From Candidatus Minthenecus merdequi (GTDB lineage Bacteria > Bacteroidota > Bacteroidia > Bacteroidales > Paludibacteraceae), in the NCBI GenBank assembly GCA_018064385.1, contig JAGHVI010000179.1:1-16650 (forward strand): DNA of 16,650 bases, given 5' to 3'. Below the pieces are notes generated by a model that saw nothing but the letters and a program-made list of their open reading frames with translations, had not been told where the DNA came from and made no database searches. Position numbers and translations under genes: made by a program. Shown here piece after piece: positions 15,446 through 16,650 of the stretch (position 1 is its first letter; the number at the start of each line of letters is the position of its first letter).

Positions 15446-16444
15446 ATGGTAAGTTACAAAGAATTAGGTCTTGTCAACACTCGCGAAATGTTCAAGGGAG
15501 CAGTTGCAGGCGGTTATTCCATTCCTGCTTTTAACTTCAACAATATGGAGCAGATGCAGGCAATCGTATCAGCATGCGCTGAAACAAAATCCCCAGTAAT
15601 TCTTCAGGTATCAAGCGGTGCACGCAAATATGCGAACCAAACTCTCCTACGCTATATGGCTCAGGGAGCTGTAGAATATGCAAAAGAGCTGGGTTGGGAA
15701 CGTCCTCAAATTTGTCTTCACCTCGACCATGGTGATACATACGAGCTCTGCAAGAGCTGCGTTGACATGGGTTTCTCATCTGTTATGATTGATGGTTCAA
15801 GCAAATCATTCGAGGAGAATATTGAGTTAACAAAACGCGTTGTAGAATATGCTCATCAGTATGATGTTGTTGTCGAAGGCGAACTTGGCGTGCTTGCAGG
15901 TATTGAAGATGATGTTTGCGCAGAAAAATCGAACTATACACGTCCAGAAGATGTCATTGAGTTCGTAAATCGCACAGGCGTTGACTCGCTTGCTATTTCA
16001 ATCGGTACATCACATGGTGCTTTCAAATTCACACCAGCACAATGTACTCGCGATGCTAACGGACACCTTGTACCACCACCACTGCGTTTCGACATTCTTC
16101 ATGAAATAGAGAAGAAACTCCCAGGATTCCCTATCGTTCTCCATGGTTCTTCTTCAGTACCTCAACAATACGTTGAGACAATCAACGCAAATGGCGGCGC
16201 ATTGAAGGATTCGGTAGGTATTCCTGAGGATCAACTCCGCGAGGCATCTAAATCAGCAGTATGCAAGATAAACATTGACTCAGACGGTCGTTTGGCAATG
16301 ACAGCTGCTATTCGTAAATTTATGAATGATTGTCCTGATAAGTTTGACCCACGTCAATATCTTGGTCCAGCTCGCGAAGAACTGAAGCAACTCTATATGC
16401 ACAAAGTTCGTAATGTTCTTGGTTCGGCAGGTCACGCTGAATAA
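15446..16444 (+). CDS. fba: Class II fructose-1,6-bisphosphate aldolase
   Basis: This 332-residue zinc-dependent cytosolic aldolase interconverts fructose-1,6-bisphosphate with dihydroxyacetone phosphate and glyceraldehyde-3-phosphate in glycolysis and gluconeogenesis. Class II motifs are intact. HLDHGD (92-97) carries catalytic Asp94 and zinc ligand His95, VEGELGVLAG (143-152) is the conserved Glu-containing loop, and SIGTSHGAFK (185-194) and VLHGSSS (231-237) carry the other zinc ligands, His190 and His233. DSDGRLAMTAAIR (278-290) is the phosphate-binding region. It stands alone, with its own promoter and a strong terminator. All 15 Arg codons are CGT or CGC, in contrast to the mixed Arg codons of the neighbouring envelope genes, which points to high expression. 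Identification is secure. Confidence 0.97.
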   Translation: MVSYKELGLVNTREMFKGAVAGGYSIPAFNFNNMEQMQAIVSACAETKSPVILQVSSGARKYANQTLLRYMAQGAVEYAKELGWERPQICLHLDHGDTYELCKSCVDMGFSSVMIDGSSKSFEENIELTKRVVEYAHQYDVVVEGELGVLAGIEDDVCAEKSNYTRPEDVIEFVNRTGVDSLAISIGTSHGAFKFTPAQCTRDANGHLVPPPLRFDILHEIEKKLPGFPIVLHGSSSVPQQYVETINANGGALKDSVGIPEDQLREASKSAVCKINIDSDGRLAMTAAIRKFMNDCPDKFDPRQYLGPAREELKQLYMHKVRNVLGSAGHAE

Positions 16445-16460
16445 TTCGTTTTCAGAATAA

Positions 16461-16496
16461 AAAGACAACTCCACAAATGTGGAGTTGTCTTTTTTT
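16461..16496. terminator. Bidirectional intrinsic terminator after fba
   Basis: A perfect stem (AAAGACAACTCCAC at 16461-16474 with its complement at 16479-16492), with a 4-nt AAAT loop, runs into T7 at 16490-16496. On the minus strand the same stem is followed by a T5 run, so it can stop transcripts from both sides. It lies 17 nt beyond the fba stop codon. Structure was read directly; efficiency is not known. Confidence 0.93.
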
Positions 16497-16542
16497 GGTC
16501 TATATGGTAGGGTGTTCAAAATTTGTTTAAAAACAGAAGGTC

Positions 16543-16575
16543 GGGTGCACTCCTGACTTCGTCAATGCGTCACCC
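16543..16575 (-). terminator. Weak hairpin, possible terminator for a convergent gene
   Basis: The pairings are GGGTG (16543-16547) with CACCC (16571-16575), AC with GT just inside (one bulged base), and TGAC (16554-16557) with GTCA (16561-16564) around a TTC loop; an internal TCC/ATGC loop breaks the stem. Read on the minus strand it starts 4 nt after a possible stop codon and is followed about 8 nt later by T5. It is imperfect, so the terminator call is tentative. Confidence 0.3.
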
Positions 16576-16579
16576 AAAT

Positions 16580-16650
16580 TCACATTTCTGGCTCGTATGA
16601 CTCGAACAGCGGCTTGATAGCACGATGCTTGTCTGTCAGGAACAAGGTTT
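16580..16650 (-). CDS. Possible 3' end of an unidentified minus-strand gene (partial)
   Basis: On the minus strand an open frame enters from the right edge and ends with TGA at 16582-16580. The 22 visible codons read TLFLTDKHRAIKPLFESYEP then EM, which looks like plausible hydrophilic protein sequence. I do not recognise the family. A competing minus-strand frame also stays open here (ending in TAA near 16528), but its composition is less protein-like. The support is the convergent layout: a bidirectional terminator and a second hairpin lie between it and fba. It is too short to be certain; it could also be non-coding. Confidence 0.35.
   Translation of the reverse strand, partial: TLFLTDKHRAIKPLFESYEPEM

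Overview
The window looks like a chromosomal segment of a member of the Bacteroidota, probably order Bacteroidales. Three start-proximal regions carry the Bacteroidota sigma-factor -7 element (TAnnTTTG). Starts sit in A/T-rich leaders without clear Shine-Dalgarno sequences. Several families are typical of the phylum: the Big_5 lipoprotein, a GldG-like protein, the Bacteroidota form of Yip1, and a PorT-like barrel. The genes look like vertically inherited core and envelope genes. I found no phage, CRISPR, tRNA/rRNA or recognisable transposase gene.

Layout. (1) Positions 70-7806, minus strand: one tightly packed run transcribed leftward from a promoter near 7835. Its order is RNase R (rnr), a small redox-type cysteine protein, a SIMPL-domain protein, D-aminoacyl-tRNA deacylase (dtd), deoxyribose-phosphate aldolase (deoC), a VanZ-like membrane protein, a Big_5 lipoprotein and an EamA/DMT transporter. 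Five of the seven junctions overlap by 1-4 nt, so translational coupling is likely. (2) Positions 7807-7963: a divergent promoter region. (3) Positions 7964-15366, plus strand: an apparent seven-gene envelope operon. It encodes a 7TM-HD (PgpH-type) cyclic dinucleotide phosphodiesterase, a GldG-like protein without its usual ABC partners, a Yip1-like membrane protein, a degenerate FKBP lipoprotein, a TPM-domain protein with zinc-ribbon-like segments and a Gly-rich tail, LemA, and an outer-membrane beta-barrel protein. (4) Positions 15380-16496: class II fructose-bisphosphate aldolase with its own promoter and a strong intrinsic terminator. (5) Positions 16497-16650: the end of the window, with a second hairpin and what may be the last codons of a convergent minus-strand gene.

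How the genes may work together. The leftward cluster mixes RNA/tRNA quality control (rnr, dtd), nucleoside catabolism (deoC) and unrelated envelope proteins, so it is better read as a housekeeping transcription unit than as a pathway. The rightward cluster is more coherent, because every product is predicted to be membrane-bound, lipid-anchored or exported. The TPM-LemA-barrel portion is the part most worth following as a possible envelope-maintenance module. No clearly new defence or mobile system is visible. The most unusual points are the GldG-like protein with no ABC partners beside it, the FKBP lacking catalytic residues, and the zinc-ribbon insertion in the TPM protein.
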